Shown: positions 11,695-24,257 of the stretch, one piece after another
Position numbering within the stretch: position 1 is the first letter of the stretch
Layout of the letters: every line of letters begins with the position of its first letter
Source: Catonia carolina
Taxonomy: Eukaryota > Arthropoda > Insecta > Hemiptera > Achilidae
Assembly (NCBI GenBank): GCA_035578175.1
Contig: JAQMRL010000005.1
Coordinates: 51,999,722 to 52,063,721, forward strand
DNA: 64,000 nt
Reading direction: 5' to 3'
The notes under the pieces: generated by a model
The model's input: only the letters and a program-made list of their open reading frames with translations
The model's database searches: none
Told to the model about the DNA's origin: nothing
Made by a program: the position numbers and the translations under genes

Positions 11695-12174
11695 CTGTCT
11701 TAGTTTCTATTACATGTCACTTTCATGTGATTCAGTAGATCCACCATCATAAGAGTACAAAATACCATTTGAAACTAAACATTTTTTATTTAAAATATTT
11801 AGAAGATATTACACCGTTAGTCATCTAAATAAAATTAAGAGTTTTATAAAGATGACTGAAGATGTAATATCTTCTTAAGATTTTTTTTCTCTTTAATTTT
11901 TTATTTACAACTGTAAAATTTTACAAGCAAATGTGATGATTATGATAATAATGTAAGTGACATGATAGGCATGAGAGGGGTAGGGCCCCGATTGGTGCCT
12001 CCCCAAGAATGAAATTTGTGTATCAAATTAGCAGGTCTCTACTCCAGCGTCTTTTAAGGTATCTCTTAAGATTTTAAATAAAAAATGTTTAGTTTCAAAT
12101 GCTATTGTGTACTTTGACAATGATTGGTCCACCAAAACACGTATAAGTGACAGTAATAGAAACCGAGGCAGAAG
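11695..12174. mobile_element. MITE-like element with about 115 bp inverted repeats
   Basis: The left arm (TTTCTATTAC at 11704, through GAAACTAAACATTTTTTATT) pairs with the right arm (AATAAAAAATGTTTAGTTTC through GTAATAGAAACC at 12155) at roughly 80% identity. No transposase. The superfamily and exact ends are unclear. It sits in the 5' intron of the MBD5/6-like gene. Confidence 0.6.
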
Positions 12175-14300
12175 AGTTTAGATATATAAATTATTTAAAT
12201 TTTAAATAATACAGCTGTTTATAATCCTGGATTGGATGTTTGATAAAATTTAATGAGGTACCTCTTAACATAACCTCAATCTGCAGACAAACTGTAATTA
12301 TATGTTGTGACCATCATAATCTATTCTGATATAAAATACAAATCAGTTTATAAACTTGATACCATTATATTTGTACAATTATCTGCTACAAAGGGGTATC
12401 ACAAAATATCCATATTATGTAAGAACTTAAACATGCGACTTTTCTTACAAAAACAGAAAATCATCATTAACACAATGAAAACTAACTTGAGTGTGTAATA
12501 TTAAAAAATACTAATTGAAGAAAAAAGTTTTTACTTATGGTAATAGATGTGATGGCACAAACATTTTTAATAGCTACAGATTTTTTTGGTAACGGGAGCC
12601 CGCTTGATTTTCATAGGTTTTAAAATAAGTAGTTATGAAATCAATATTACTTAGGCACCAGCATAAATTGCGGAATGTTGTTAAAATTTTTACATCAAAA
12701 CAGCAACCAGAATTTTGTATTGCTGTGGAACAGCACAGGCATTTTTCTCAATTGAGAAACAAAAATATTCATGTTAAGCAAGAACATAATTTAGCAATTT
12801 ATTAACAGGATTACAATGTTCGACAATAAACTACGAAAAATGTCAAACAGAATGTAACCTAACCTATACCAAATAGAATTACCCCAAACACAAGTACCAA
12901 ATTTTTAATATAATTTAATTTAAAAAAAATTAATTATTCAAAACATTTGTTGAGATTGAGGTTATGCTATTATAACAGTTATTTACAAGATATGAAATTG
13001 TGTGTAACGATTACTAAAACATTAACCCAGTAGTACAAGATTATCATAAACACTAGAACATTTTACTGCTTCACTCCACGCGAATTAATAAATGATATTC
13101 ATTTACAATAATATCTTCTGCTATGAATAATTTATAACAATTCAATTAATACAATATAGTAGATAATGACGTAGATAAAAGATCGGTTATTATTTCATCC
13201 ATTAAAGCAGGCACAGTAAATTTACCAATTTACAAAAATTAATCTGACTAAACATATTCTGTAAGTAGGCTATTAACTAAAATGATTGTCATTAGTTAAT
13301 AACTTAAAATTAAAATCCCAAGAAAAAAAAAAGGTAATTATACTGGACCAGTCACCGATTGTAACACTTTTGAAATCGAACTAAAAATTTAAACCAACTT
13401 AAATATAAACCAGCTTGTTTAGTTGTTTTTCTGAACTAGAAATATTTATGAAAAAGAATACATTCATAGATTAGGTTATCAGAAAATTCCTTATTTTGAC
13501 CAAAATAAATCACATTTGGAAATAATTAGCAAAATACAGCGATAATATTACACAATAAATATAAATTATTATTTTTAACAGGGTTACATAAAGTGAGAAA
13601 TAATAATTGATATAATACCATACCTAACCTAAAACTTAAGTATCGATGTACGGGTTTAATTTAAAAAGTTTGTAAAACGCAAAAAACCATCGATTTTCAA
13701 TGATTAAATTGTAAAACAAGAACAATTTCAACGATAAACACAAAACCATCGTTTAACGTAAGCCAAAACTAACCAACAATATTTATCACAATATTGTGAT
13801 ATAATTAAAATAACTATTTACGTTACATACCGATCATATTTTGAAATAAATAGGATTATCAATAAATTAAAATCAACATTTGATGTTAATTATTAGATAA
13901 AGACTACTAAATCCTTGTCAGTAAAATGTAAATAAATTAACCTAAATATTGTATTTACCTGCATGACGTAAAAGATTCATATAAATTGGATGTTCCTTTC
14001 ACTATATACCTTAACATCACATAAAATTTAATATCACAGGACCTTGAAAAATACACAAACACTTATTTTACTTAATTAACCTAAATCTTTTACATATTCA
14101 CTTATTACACTACAATAAAAAAATAATAACTACGATAGTACAGTTGTCAACAAGGCTGTTGTCGACACCTGGTAGAAGACTTTATGTTTTCACCGTTTTT
14201 AATATTTACTATTCAATAATCGAACTAATTTTATTATTTTTATAAATATTTAAGATATTTTGTTTCAAAACCCGAATTATACAATACTACGAACACTATA
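12175..14300. other. AT-rich probable 5' intron, no feature recognised
   Basis: No repeat boundaries or coding exon seen. A weak candidate noncoding exon of the minus-strand gene ends with CATGCAG|GTAAATAC near 13967, but nothing else supports it. Confidence 0.4.
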
Positions 14301-14339
14301 CACAAACAAACAATTATTTTCTTTTAACAACACTTTTTG

Positions 14340-14560
14340 CACGATTAATATAGGAAAAATATGGTTCCTCGGTCCCAGAATCCTTTGCGCCTTTTGCGGA
14401 TGTCTCGGCAACTAAGATCCATGATGCACTCACAAAAACAACACAAAAATACAAGGCGTGAAAATGGACGCGTTCAGTTATTCAGAACTAGTGCTCGTCG
14501 GCTTTGATTGCAGCTAACATTTTTAGCTACGCAATGTTTACTGCACATAAAACAGATTGA
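14340..14560 (-). promoter_or_regulatory. Candidate promoter or 5' exon of the MBD5/6-like gene
   Basis: A local rise in GC and CpG (GCGCC, GCGGATG, TCTCGGC, GGCGTG, GACGCG, CTCGTCGGC) inside AT-rich sequence, upstream of the first coding exon on the same strand. CpG-enriched transcription starts are usual in many insects. No initiator could be assigned with confidence. Confidence 0.35.
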
Positions 14561-14599
14561 AGTGCATAAATAAACCGCACGAGCGCCACTATCCAATCA

Positions 14600-15330
14600 A
14601 CATTTATGATCTAGTTAACTTGATTTCATAGTCATTTAATAATTTTTAAAATTATTAAGTTACAAAGAAGATCGTATTAATCTAATACAAAACCAAAACA
14701 CTAAAATAAATTTCAATATATTAATTTTGTAAAATAAAATATTAAAAGTTGAACGCACGTAATCAATTCCATTTCCCCGTCAATAATTGTATAATATTGA
14801 CATTATGAATTATATAAAATTATATTGTATGATAAAATACAGGAATTATTTATTTATTTAAAAATTCTAATAATAATTAATATATAACATTACGTATTTG
14901 TATTTATACACGTTTAGCAGTTATACTTTTCTTGGCGTTTACAAACATCTGAACATATTCTAACAGCCGTGGATGAAGCGGCAATTTTGATGCTCGAAAA
15001 ACTAACAGACAAACGACTTGACTAATAATAATGTACGTTGACTTTTAGTATATTAATGGTTTTTTTTTACAATATTAGTATACTAAATTAAATTTGTCAA
15101 TTAAAAGACAATATGTTTTTCTTTTACTTAAAAAAAAGTTTGTAGTATTCAGCCAGAGATGAATAACTAATATAATTATTAAATATTATTTCTGAAAAAT
15201 AATATAATAATTTTCTTGTTAACACAAAATTAGTTGTCTTTTTTTATTGTAAGTTCCATCAACATCTTGGTTATTAGTGAATACTTCGGGATGAGAAATG
15301 GTGGGTACAAACTTGTAATTATTTTCCAGG
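14600..15330. other. AT-rich intergenic stretch
   Basis: Nothing recognised. Confidence 0.4.
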
Positions 15331-15332
15331 CC

Positions 15333-15397
15333 CTAGCCAGGAATCGAACCTGGGCTCTCCACTATGAACCTTACCACACCAGTTGAATAAACACTAC
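15333..15397 (-). repeat. tRNA-like SINE head fragment
   Basis: In the minus direction it reads as a tRNA-like 3' half with B box (AGGTTCGATTCCT) and an A-box-like GGTGTGGTAAGG. No acceptor-stem pairing or SINE tail is seen. Confidence 0.5.
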
Positions 15398-16002
15398 TTT
15401 CCTTTCGTTTTAACTGATGGTAACACTACGCTATTTTGGGCTACATGATGACATCAAAACATCAGGTATGTCATTTCCATAGAAAATTAAAGCAAAAGTC
15501 TATCTAATTAATTTTTTAAACTGTAATTAAATACAATTTTTCCTACTTTGATTCAGTTATTGTATTTTGCCTTACGGTATGACTTTTATACAACTTCCGA
15601 GTTATTTGTTGACATCTTTCTTGTATATTGCTTTTGTACCTCTGCTAACTATTAAAACTTCCATCTTTCAAAATCAAATATAACTTCACCATCACTATCT
15701 CAGAGTAGCGACTTAACAATCCTCTGAATTGGTTATGTAAGGTTTTCATTTTTCATTATGATCTTTTTAAAATTTCTGGGCATAACAGTGTTAAATTAAA
15801 ATAGAATTGTTTAATTTCTAATAACCTCGTTGCTAAAGTTGGGTACTAGTACATTCGTATTGATTAACCCCTAGCTCCTTGCAAGTAGATATAAAGATAT
15901 TTATTTTATTTAACATTATTTCCTTTGTTTGCATACACTAAATATATAATTAACAGCTAAACAAAACAAAACAAAATTATATATAATACTCACCTCAGAG
16001 TA

Positions 16003-17160
16003 CAGTCGATTCCGGATAATTGGTGCAGCTGGTTTTTTGGGACAGTTCTTTAATGAACAAAAACAGAACGGGATCTTACATTGAAAAGTACTCCGTTTAT
16101 TTGGTCCATAATGCCGCTTATTGGGACCAATCTGATGTATGTACAATATATATGTTTTATTAAAACCATTACAGGCCAGCGACGAACAATACATGGTTCT
16201 AAGCGGCAAGATAAGATAATGGGAAGGATAAAGGTAGTAAAGTAAATATTTTGAGAGATAAAAAACAATAACCACACATCAGTCATAACAGAGATGTTAC
16301 ACAGTACAATGTATAGGCTACATAATCGTTATTGCAGAAATTGCAGTGAGTCATATCCACTAGTTTTGACCAACCTTACAAGCTGTATAGCCTCCTTGCA
16401 ATTTATGGTTAGTTGTCACTTGTCATACGTACATAGAACGTTCGTAACTCCATTCTTCTCATCAGTTTTTGATTTCATGAGTGTACTGTAACACACTATT
16501 TTTCGAGTCAAGTTGTTTTGTTATCTGCAGGCATACGTTTCTTTTTTTTTTTTAATTCCCATTCGTTTCACACATTTTGTTGATATTTGCATGCGTAGGC
16601 TTACAGTACAGTACCTACTATCAACGTCTTTGTGAGTTAAATGCCACATAATGATATGAGTGAGTGAACGAATAAAGCTTCTCGACAAAATAAAAACGTA
16701 TCCACCTAACTTAAACAAAGGTAAACTATCGGAACTAACCGGTGTACCGAAAATTACGATAGCTTGTATCGTGCTCCGAGAAAATAAAATACGCCAAGAG
16801 TGGGCATTAAAAGATCATGGAACATCTCAGAAAAGAAAACGAGAAGGAAGGATCCACTTGTTGAGAGTCACTGAATGAATGGTTCGCCATTGTAACTTTG
16901 TAAGGTGTTAGTGTCAATGGTCCAATGCTAAAAACCAAGGCAAAAGGTTTTGCTAAAAAGTTATTCATTGTTCTGATACCCTTTTATTTGTTTCATGTGT
17001 TTATGGATAGAACTTGCATGTAAAATTTATGTATTTGATAATTTTAATAAAATACAATATCGTATACGCCACAGTTTACGAATTCATCTATTAGGGCCAG
17101 CCGTTTAATTGGGGCAAAATGGTCCTATACTGATGTGCCCCAATTATCCGGAATTGACTG
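16003..17160 (+). mobile_element. Pogo/Tigger-like element (P2), decayed
   Basis: Terminal repeats CAGTCGATTCCGGATAATTG and the complement of CAATTATCCGGAATTGACTG, flanked by TA on both sides. Subterminal copies of a TTATTGGGACC-type motif lie inside both ends, as is usual for Tigger elements. Confidence 0.8.
16660..16878 (+). pseudogene. Pogo-like transposase N-terminal remnant
   Basis: A 72-codon frame with the CENP-B/pogo helix-turn-helix look: SELTGVPKITIACIVLRENK followed by a basic KRKREGR stretch, where relatives have KRKREGKNPEVEEAL. The remainder, including the DDE catalytic core, is missing, so this copy cannot encode a transposase. Confidence 0.6.
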
Positions 17161-17445
17161 TATTACATATTCGAGATATCTTTTGTCCTTCTCAGAGACA
17201 TCATCAGGAACAAATCGATTACACAAATCACATAATATACATAAAACACATACGGTCGAAGACCACGTCAGTTAATTTAATTCAACTGTTGCAACCATGT
17301 CACACGCGACTTTTCGGCCAACTAGTCACGTACGTGTTTTGTGTGATTTGTTCCTGATGATGTCTCTGAGAGAGACAAAAGATATCTTGAATATGTAATA
17401 ATCTGAGGTGAGTATTGTAAATAATTTTGTTTTGTTTGGCTGTTC

Positions 17446-19950
17446 ATTATACATAAAGATATTTATCTACAGAGTTTTATACAATTCAAATTAGATATAA
17501 TAACAACACTGAAATTCCCCAGGAAGTTGATACCAAATAGACTGCATGATTCATAAAATAAGCATGTCTGGGAAGGGAGCAAAAAGTTCATAATGTTCAG
17601 CCATAGAAGTACATTAATATTGCACTGATAAGTAGGTGTTTCCTAACAGCCTCTTACAAAACTTTAATTTTTAAGTAGAAAACAAAATCAAATAAATTTA
17701 AAACCAGATTTACTAATGCATGATACAGGTAACGTCCAGACAAGAGCAATAAAAATACTAAATTAGTCTATTTAATCTTTACTGTATGATTACCTGAACT
17801 GTTCTGATGCAGAACAATAATTTGAAACGGTTTATCTAAGTTTAATAAAAACATGACAAACAAATTGCAAAGATATTTATTACATTTCTCTTAAAAGTTG
17901 GTACCTTTTAAGTTAGTTTACCATTTAAAAAATGTAATTGTAATTTAACACATAAAAATAATAAATGTTTTCTTCCATAATACTTTCCTACAACTTTTTC
18001 AATAATTTTTCATCTAAATATTAGAACAGCGTATAAACAAAACATAATAACAACAATAAATTAATAGGAAAAAGTACATTAATATTTAAAAATGAAAGTA
18101 TTATACACTTTTATTAAATGAAATATTTTTTACAATCTGAAAACAAAATGCATCATTAGATAAATTAGTAGGTCAATAACAGATTATTAATGTGTTACTA
18201 CATAATGACAGTTCAGCTGATTACTTAACTTATATCAATCTATTTAATTTTAAATTGCTTTAAAGTTTATTGTGTTAATTATTTGGTCTTTAAAAAAATA
18301 TTTAAAGACAATTCTAGCCTTCGAGCCAGCCCTTTCAGTCAGCTGGTAAAAAGTCACTATTATTATTTGTTAAGTAACACTAGTTGGACAAGCGACTTTG
18401 TAAAATGACCAGCTGACAGCCATTCCTGAACAAACTCCACTGGGGGTCCCTATTAAAAAATTCACGCCAAATCACGTCAAAAAATACAGCAATCGAATTG
18501 GGTGGTTGTCAATAAAGTAGTTCCCGATAACAAATAAAAGCTAAAAACAAGAAAAAAAGACAATTTGATAGATATAGTTTGTTGTTAAATATTTTATTTT
18601 GTTATAGACTTGATTTTAAAGAAAAATAAAATGAGATTTTATGTCAAAAACCCAAAGAATTTACTTGATGAAATATTTTCTTTAGTTGTTCCAAGACCAG
18701 AATTTGTATTTATAATTAAATATTCAAGCAAAGTATTTTCGGCAATCTTTGGCGGACTAGGCAAACATTGAATAAATTTGATTTCTCGAGCTTTACCATT
18801 TCTGAAAAAAATACTTCCTTTCTCAAAATTCAACAGCGACTTCTCATTATTCAAAAAGTCACATTCGAGAAAACGGATGTAACTTTATGAATAATGAGAA
18901 ATGAGATAATAATAAAAAATAATAACGAGAAACGGAATGTCGCTAACAATTAAAAAAAAATCACGTTTCTGGTAACATTACCAAAGGTACAATCGAAATA
19001 TTTTTAACAGGAAGTATTGAAAAATTAATAAAGACAGAATCCTTGTATTTTTTAAATTACAGAAATTTGAGCATCAGAATTTATAAATGCTTTTTCCTTA
19101 AGATCATTAATTTTGATCAAAATTTTAGGACAATCAATTTATATTTATAATTAGTTAGAACCGACAAAAAAACACTACAACAATCTCACCATAATTAATG
19201 TTAATAAAAACAGAAAACAAACAAAAAATTATTAGAAAGAAAGAAAATAAGTATTACCAATAAATCAGATAATTTAAAAACGTGCAATATTAGAAAACTT
19301 GATACAAAACATTTATGTTGTCAAACATTAACATGTTAAAAATTTAATTAAAAATTCATATACTCTCGATGTGAACTATATTACATTAAAAACAAATAAG
19401 TAAAATTTTCACAAAAACTTTGATCTAATAATTGGCATAAATTTCATTAAACATTATTTAAATATTTTAATAAATTCACATCAAACGACTAAAAGGTATA
19501 GAAATTGCAAACAATTTGCAGTCAAGAAACTATTGATTAAAAGAACTTGTTTAGATAAATTTTAATTCAGTAATCAGTTAAAAATGACCATACTAAACAT
19601 TACAATTAAAAGTTTCCATTTTTATTATTATTCTATACAAAAACAAATACAGATTTTAAGAAGAGAAAACACTAAAAAATTGGGCTGATGACCTTACAAG
19701 TCCACACCAAACATCAAATAACAAGGTATATCAGTTAAAATTACTCATAAAATCAATTTTTGAAAGAATATTTTGAGGCATGACAATAACCACTGAAACA
19801 TAAAAAGAACACCATAATAAAATTTATTTTATTTTAAAAACTGACAAAATATTTAATACAAAATTTTAACAGCTATTTTCCATGAAGAAAAACTTCTGTA
19901 TAAAATTTTTTTCTACAATAAATTGTACATTGGTAAAAATGATAAATTAT
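17446..19950. other. Long AT-rich stretch, no gene recognised
   Basis: Contains only short accidental frames. One imperfect hairpin (TTCTCATTATTCA at 18840 and TGAATAATGAGA at 18890). No repeat family could be assigned. Confidence 0.45.
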
Positions 19951-20510
19951 TATACTGCTTGACAACGATCGAAATACGATTCCCTCCCTTCCCCACTTCT
20001 TCCATTCCCGTTTGCACTACATGCCAGATCGAATACATTGCATCGTTGAATACATTGATCGAATACGCTCAACACAAATGAGCAATTAATATGATTATCA
20101 CTTATACTAGATTCTTGTTATCCATAACATTTTGTACTGATTATGTGACCATCAGCAGAAAGTCATTAGTGTTTCCATTATTTTTGTTTATTATTAGGTA
20201 GTGTAGTCATAATATGACTCAGCAAGTTCCTAATTTATAACGTTGACTGTTAATGTAAATAATTGATATGATTTAATTATTAAATGGAGTAAGCATTATT
20301 CTTTATTTACTTGAGAGCAGCTAATATAAACTATGCTTGTACTTCAGTTGTACAGTGTTAGCGACCGTGCAATATTAGTTTTGTAGTCAGTGCAGTTTTA
20401 TTATGTTTTGGGTTTGATTGGTTGTTCAATATTCTGATAAATTCGTTTCGTTTAAACAAATACAGTGTAAGTGTATATTTGTGATTTAACAGGTTAAATA
20501 AGTGCAAATA

Positions 20511-23081
20511 CAGTCAAACTTGGTTAAAACGATCACGGTTACAACGAATTCACGGTTAAAATGAACAAATCAGATAGTTTGATTTGATTTTACTTAATTC
20601 TTATGATTGGTTTTCACGTTTAATACGAATGCGTATAACGGATATAACGAACCTAACAGTGTGATAGAAATAGGAAATATCGGAATCAGATACGTATGAT
20701 TTTTGTAACAGGTAGTCCATGATATTGACAACACAAACACTTTCACCGTTTTCTTAGAACAGACACCACTGTACGCAGTATTAATAGGGTGTACCTACCT
20801 GGTTTTCCCATTGTTCACTTTGTACTAAGTTCAGTACTACAGTATGTACATACACAATTTTACTGTAATTGGATGGCGGTCAGCGACCCTTGTGACTTGT
20901 ACGCCTAAATTTATTGACCACAAAAATATTTTCTTTCACTTCTTAGAATCGCACTAGTACAGTATGTTCAGTTCTTTCCTTTTGTTCCTCCACTTATAGA
21001 TAGCCATTATAGGCTATGAATAGGCATAGGCCCACATGTGTCACCTGACCGACTCTCAACAATCAGTTTTACACTGATCGGCTCTAGTTCAATACATACT
21101 GTATGTACCGTACTACAGTTTGTTTCTTAAAACTCGAGTTTACTACAGTATACGCACACTGTACTGTATTGCATTGTAGTGTGTCGTAGTATCGTTCAGT
21201 TAAAGTGGTGTATTATTGCAGCGCTGTACTGTGACTTCAGTTTTTAAAATGTCAAAGCGTAAAAATTTTTCAGTTTCTGAAAAAGTGCAAGTGATCCGCG
21301 AATTACAAAATGGATCGTCTAATTTATCTGTGTCAAAAAAATACGGATTATCAGCATCCACGACATCTACAATTTGGAAAAATCGGGACACTATACTGTT
21401 AGCCTTCGCAAATAATCAGACAAATTGTAAAAAAATTAAAAAATGTGAAAAAAGTGACATTGACACAGCTCTTCTTTCTTGGTTTAAAATGCAATCGTCC
21501 CGTGGTTTACCAATTAGTGGAACACTATTAAAGGTTCAAGCTGAAAAGTTTGCCATACAGTTAGGGTACAAGGACTTTGTGTGCAACAATGGATGGTTGG
21601 ATCGCTTTAAAAACAGGAACAATATCGTGTACGGAAAAATAAGTGGTGAAGCATCTGCGGTTGATCAAAATGTAGTCAACGATTGGTTAAAAACTGTGTG
21701 GCCGGATATAAGGCGGGATTATAGTGATAGCAACATATATAATGCGGATGAAACAGGTGTCTTTTACGACATAACGCCTGATAAAACGTTAAAGTTTAAA
21801 GGTGAAAAATGTGTGGGTGGTAAGTTTGTTAAAAACAGACTTACAGTTTTAGTATGCGCTAATATGACCGGCACCGATAAGAGAAAGCTCCTGGTAATAG
21901 GAAAGTCGCAAAAGCCAAGGTGTTTTAGAAATGTGAAATGTCTTCCCGTTAATTACGTTGCTAATAAAAAGGCGTGGATGACGGCTAGTATTTTTGAAAA
22001 AGAAATCAGGCAGTGGGATGAATCACTGAGAAAAGAGAGAAAAAATATTTTGCTTTTGATTGATAACTGTCCGGCTCACCCTACATTGCACAATTTAACA
22101 AACATAAAAATGGTTTTCTTGCCTGCAAATTGTACGTCTGTGTTACAGCCAATGGATCAAGGGGTAATTAGAAGTTTCAAATGTAACTATCGCCGACTGT
22201 TGGTCTTAAATTTAATTGAAAAAATTAACAGTTCCGATAAAACTGTTTATGATGCCAAAGTTTCCGTGCTCGAAGCAATTCGTCTTTTCAGCGATGCATG
22301 GGAAAATGTGACAGAAAACACGATACGCAACTGCTTTAAAAAACCAGGACTTGCAACATTTCCAAATGACAGTGAAGATCCTGAGGACTACTTACCTTTA
22401 TCACAATGGCTTAAGTCAAGAAATGTCAAGAGCGATTGCCGATTTTTGGATGTAATAGTAGACGATTTTGTGGATATAGATACTGAAGTAGTGACTTCAG
22501 GGATTCCGACCGATGATGAAATCTTAAGTAATGTTTCCACTATCGTTCAAGAAAGCAGTGACTCCGAATCCGATGACAACGCACCTATCATTAAAACCAC
22601 TTCGTGGAAAGATGCAGAAGATGCTTTGGAACTTCTTTCTGGATTTTTGGAATCTAGAGGTAACTCTACAGAAGAAACGTTCCAGCAACTGAGTGTTTTG
22701 AGGAACAGTTTTAGACAATTGAAGTACTCAAAGAAAACAACTCAAACAACAATAGACAATTTTTTTATGCCATAACTTGAGTTTTACTCCATCATACATA
22801 CTACTTATGTAAGTTTTTGCAATTTTTTATTTATTTTTAAATAAAAAATATATATTTTATTTGTAAAAAAATTAATTTTAGATAAATATACATATTTCTT
22901 TGTTCAAATATTAGGTCTCTATTAGTATAGCGTTTAATGATTAGTATCTAAAAATTCCATTGTTTTCTTGTACGTAATATGTAAGCACCCCTTATATTTC
23001 ACGTCACGGTTATTGCGAATAACGGATTTAACGAACGAATTTACTTGCTCCCGTGGAATTCGTTTTAACCGAGTTTGACTG
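20511..23081 (+). mobile_element. Pogo/Tigger-family transposon (P1), apparently complete
   Basis: Terminal inverted repeats CAGTCAAACTTGGTTAAAAC and, at the other end, the complement of TTTTAACCGAGTTTGACTG, each bordered by TA (20509-20510 and 23082-23083). The length of 2571 bp and the single long internal transposase gene make this look like an autonomous or very recently autonomous copy. Confidence 0.92.
21249..22775 (+). CDS. Pogo/Tigger transposase (CENP-B-like DDE_1)
   Basis: Cut-and-paste transposase of the pogo branch of IS630/Tc1/mariner. An uninterrupted 508-aa frame from the ATG at 21249, where the conserved basic SKRKNFSVSEKVQVIREL begins; the frame is open from an earlier ATG at 21216, which would add 11 unconserved residues. 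Domains: psq/CENP-B N-terminal HTH (about 3-52), second Tc5/CENPB-type HTH (about 72-130), DDE_1 core with D167 (NADETG), D272 (LIDNCPAH) and D303 (PMDQG), giving pogo-like DD30D spacing. The C-terminal third is acidic. The last ten residues contain QTTIDNFF, a textbook PCNA-interacting (PIP) box. All motifs are intact and there is no frameshift, which suggests recent activity. Expressed in the host nucleus if at all. A domesticated gene is less likely because the terminal repeats are intact. Confidence 0.92.
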   Translation: MSKRKNFSVSEKVQVIRELQNGSSNLSVSKKYGLSASTTSTIWKNRDTILLAFANNQTNCKKIKKCEKSDIDTALLSWFKMQSSRGLPISGTLLKVQAEKFAIQLGYKDFVCNNGWLDRFKNRNNIVYGKISGEASAVDQNVVNDWLKTVWPDIRRDYSDSNIYNADETGVFYDITPDKTLKFKGEKCVGGKFVKNRLTVLVCANMTGTDKRKLLVIGKSQKPRCFRNVKCLPVNYVANKKAWMTASIFEKEIRQWDESLRKERKNILLLIDNCPAHPTLHNLTNIKMVFLPANCTSVLQPMDQGVIRSFKCNYRRLLVLNLIEKINSSDKTVYDAKVSVLEAIRLFSDAWENVTENTIRNCFKKPGLATFPNDSEDPEDYLPLSQWLKSRNVKSDCRFLDVIVDDFVDIDTEVVTSGIPTDDEILSNVSTIVQESSDSESDDNAPIIKTTSWKDAEDALELLSGFLESRGNSTEETFQQLSVLRNSFRQLKYSKKTTQTTIDNFFMP

Positions 23082-23254
23082 TAATAATAAATAATAAAGT
23101 AATAGTAATTATGAATATAAATACTGTTGTAGTAATGAGCTGTACTAGTAGGCTGACTATCCGAGCTAATGTTTTTGGGACGGTGCGTAATGCGAGGTGG
23201 CGCGGATGAAGTGCGGAAGGGAGGGAATCCTATTTCGAAACTTGTCGGACAGTA

Positions 23255-24255
23255 GTCAATCTTCTATTAAGTGACTTAATAGATAGGTAAAAGACAGCGA
23301 TTTGATTCGGATACTGATTAAAAGAGTTTAAGTAGTTCTTACTGTAATCTTTCATCATAACTAGTTACACGGTGAGGGAAGACAGAGCTCTCCCTTCCTG
23401 ATTCTGATTCTCAGAATCAGGTTAACCCCGGTTCGTAGTAGTGTGTACGTGTATACGCTTACGCACGCACATTTTTAAAATTCAGCATGGCTTTACAATA
23501 TAATGAAGAATAAACTCAATGAAAGTGTTATGTGGACTCTTCTGTAAGGGTTAGTACACATTAGCCGAGAAATTCTGGTTATAGCACCAGAGACTAGCTT
23601 TTGAAACGACTGTCATTATGAAAAATAAATTGCCATTCTTTAGATTTATGGCGTTACATACTTGATATTAGTAAAACACTATACCAATTACTTACAGCAT
23701 ATACGTAGAAGTTGGAGGGGTGGTGGCCTTGGGAGTAGTGGTGGGGGCTGCCTTTACTAACCGTAGCAGAAGTAGTTGGCGAAGAAGCGGAAATTCTGTG
23801 AGAGAAGTTATAATAAATGGATTATAGGTACTAGTATAATTCAAACATGAACCAATGTTCTTTAAATAGAATGATACTTGTGAATTGACCGCAATAGCCA
23901 GGCAGGCACCTTTGCTCCCCTTTGCTACAGCTTACCTCTTCCAATACCATGTAATCTATAGATCATGAGCCACATTAAAATATTTGTTGGACATAAATTT
24001 TAATTGATGAAATTTAGTTAAGAACTTAAAAATTTAAAAATAATTTTTAGATACATAAAATATAAATTAAAATACATATATAAAATATATACATAAAAAA
24101 TGTATATAGAAATATACACAAAAATATAAATTAGGTTAAAAATACATCAGCTTTACACAAAAGTAAAACAACTGTTAGTTGTTTGTAGTACATTCCTGGT
24201 ATTTTCACACAAAAGAATAGAAATACATAGAATTTTATTTTTTTGGTTTATTTAA
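23255..24255. other. Gene-free stretch
   Basis: No gene. A perfect small hairpin, CCTGATTCTGA with 3-nt loop, lies at 23397-23421. It starts in mixed-composition sequence and becomes strongly AT-rich after 24000. Confidence 0.45.
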
Positions 24256-24257
24256 TG

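Larger units (their letters stand above)
15952..17444. mobile_element. Outer hairpin element interrupted by a pogo-like element
   Basis: The left arm (AACAGCTAAACAAAACAAAA, then ATACTCACCTCAGAG) pairs with the right arm (CTCAGGTG-type GAGGTGAGTATTGTAAATAA, then TTTTGTTTGGCTGTT at 17444). The inner parts of the arms, ATATCTTTTGTC and GAGACATCATCAGGAACAAA, pair at 17175-17215 and 17345-17390. The element at 16003-17160 sits in its left arm. Confidence 0.7.
19953..23254. mobile_element. Candidate outer inverted-repeat element around the pogo element
   Basis: About 55-bp inverted repeats: TCGAAATACGATTCCCTCCC at 19970 and the complement of GGGAGGGAATCCTATTTCGA at 23219, extending outward to TACTG/CAGTA. 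The pogo element 20511-23081 lies inside. No second transposase is seen, so the family is unknown. Confidence 0.5.

Noticed and set aside
13967..14040. Possible noncoding exon with donor CATGCAG|GTAAATAC on the minus strand
   Set aside because: A lone donor in AT-rich sequence without a matching acceptor or start region is not enough.
15916..16286. Overlapping minus-strand frames with a repeated GPNKR word
   Set aside because: They lie across the terminal region of the P2 pogo-like element; the repeat comes from its subterminal DNA motifs.
18639..18854. 71-codon minus-strand frame
   Set aside because: No motif, no conserved look, no promoter or splice evidence.
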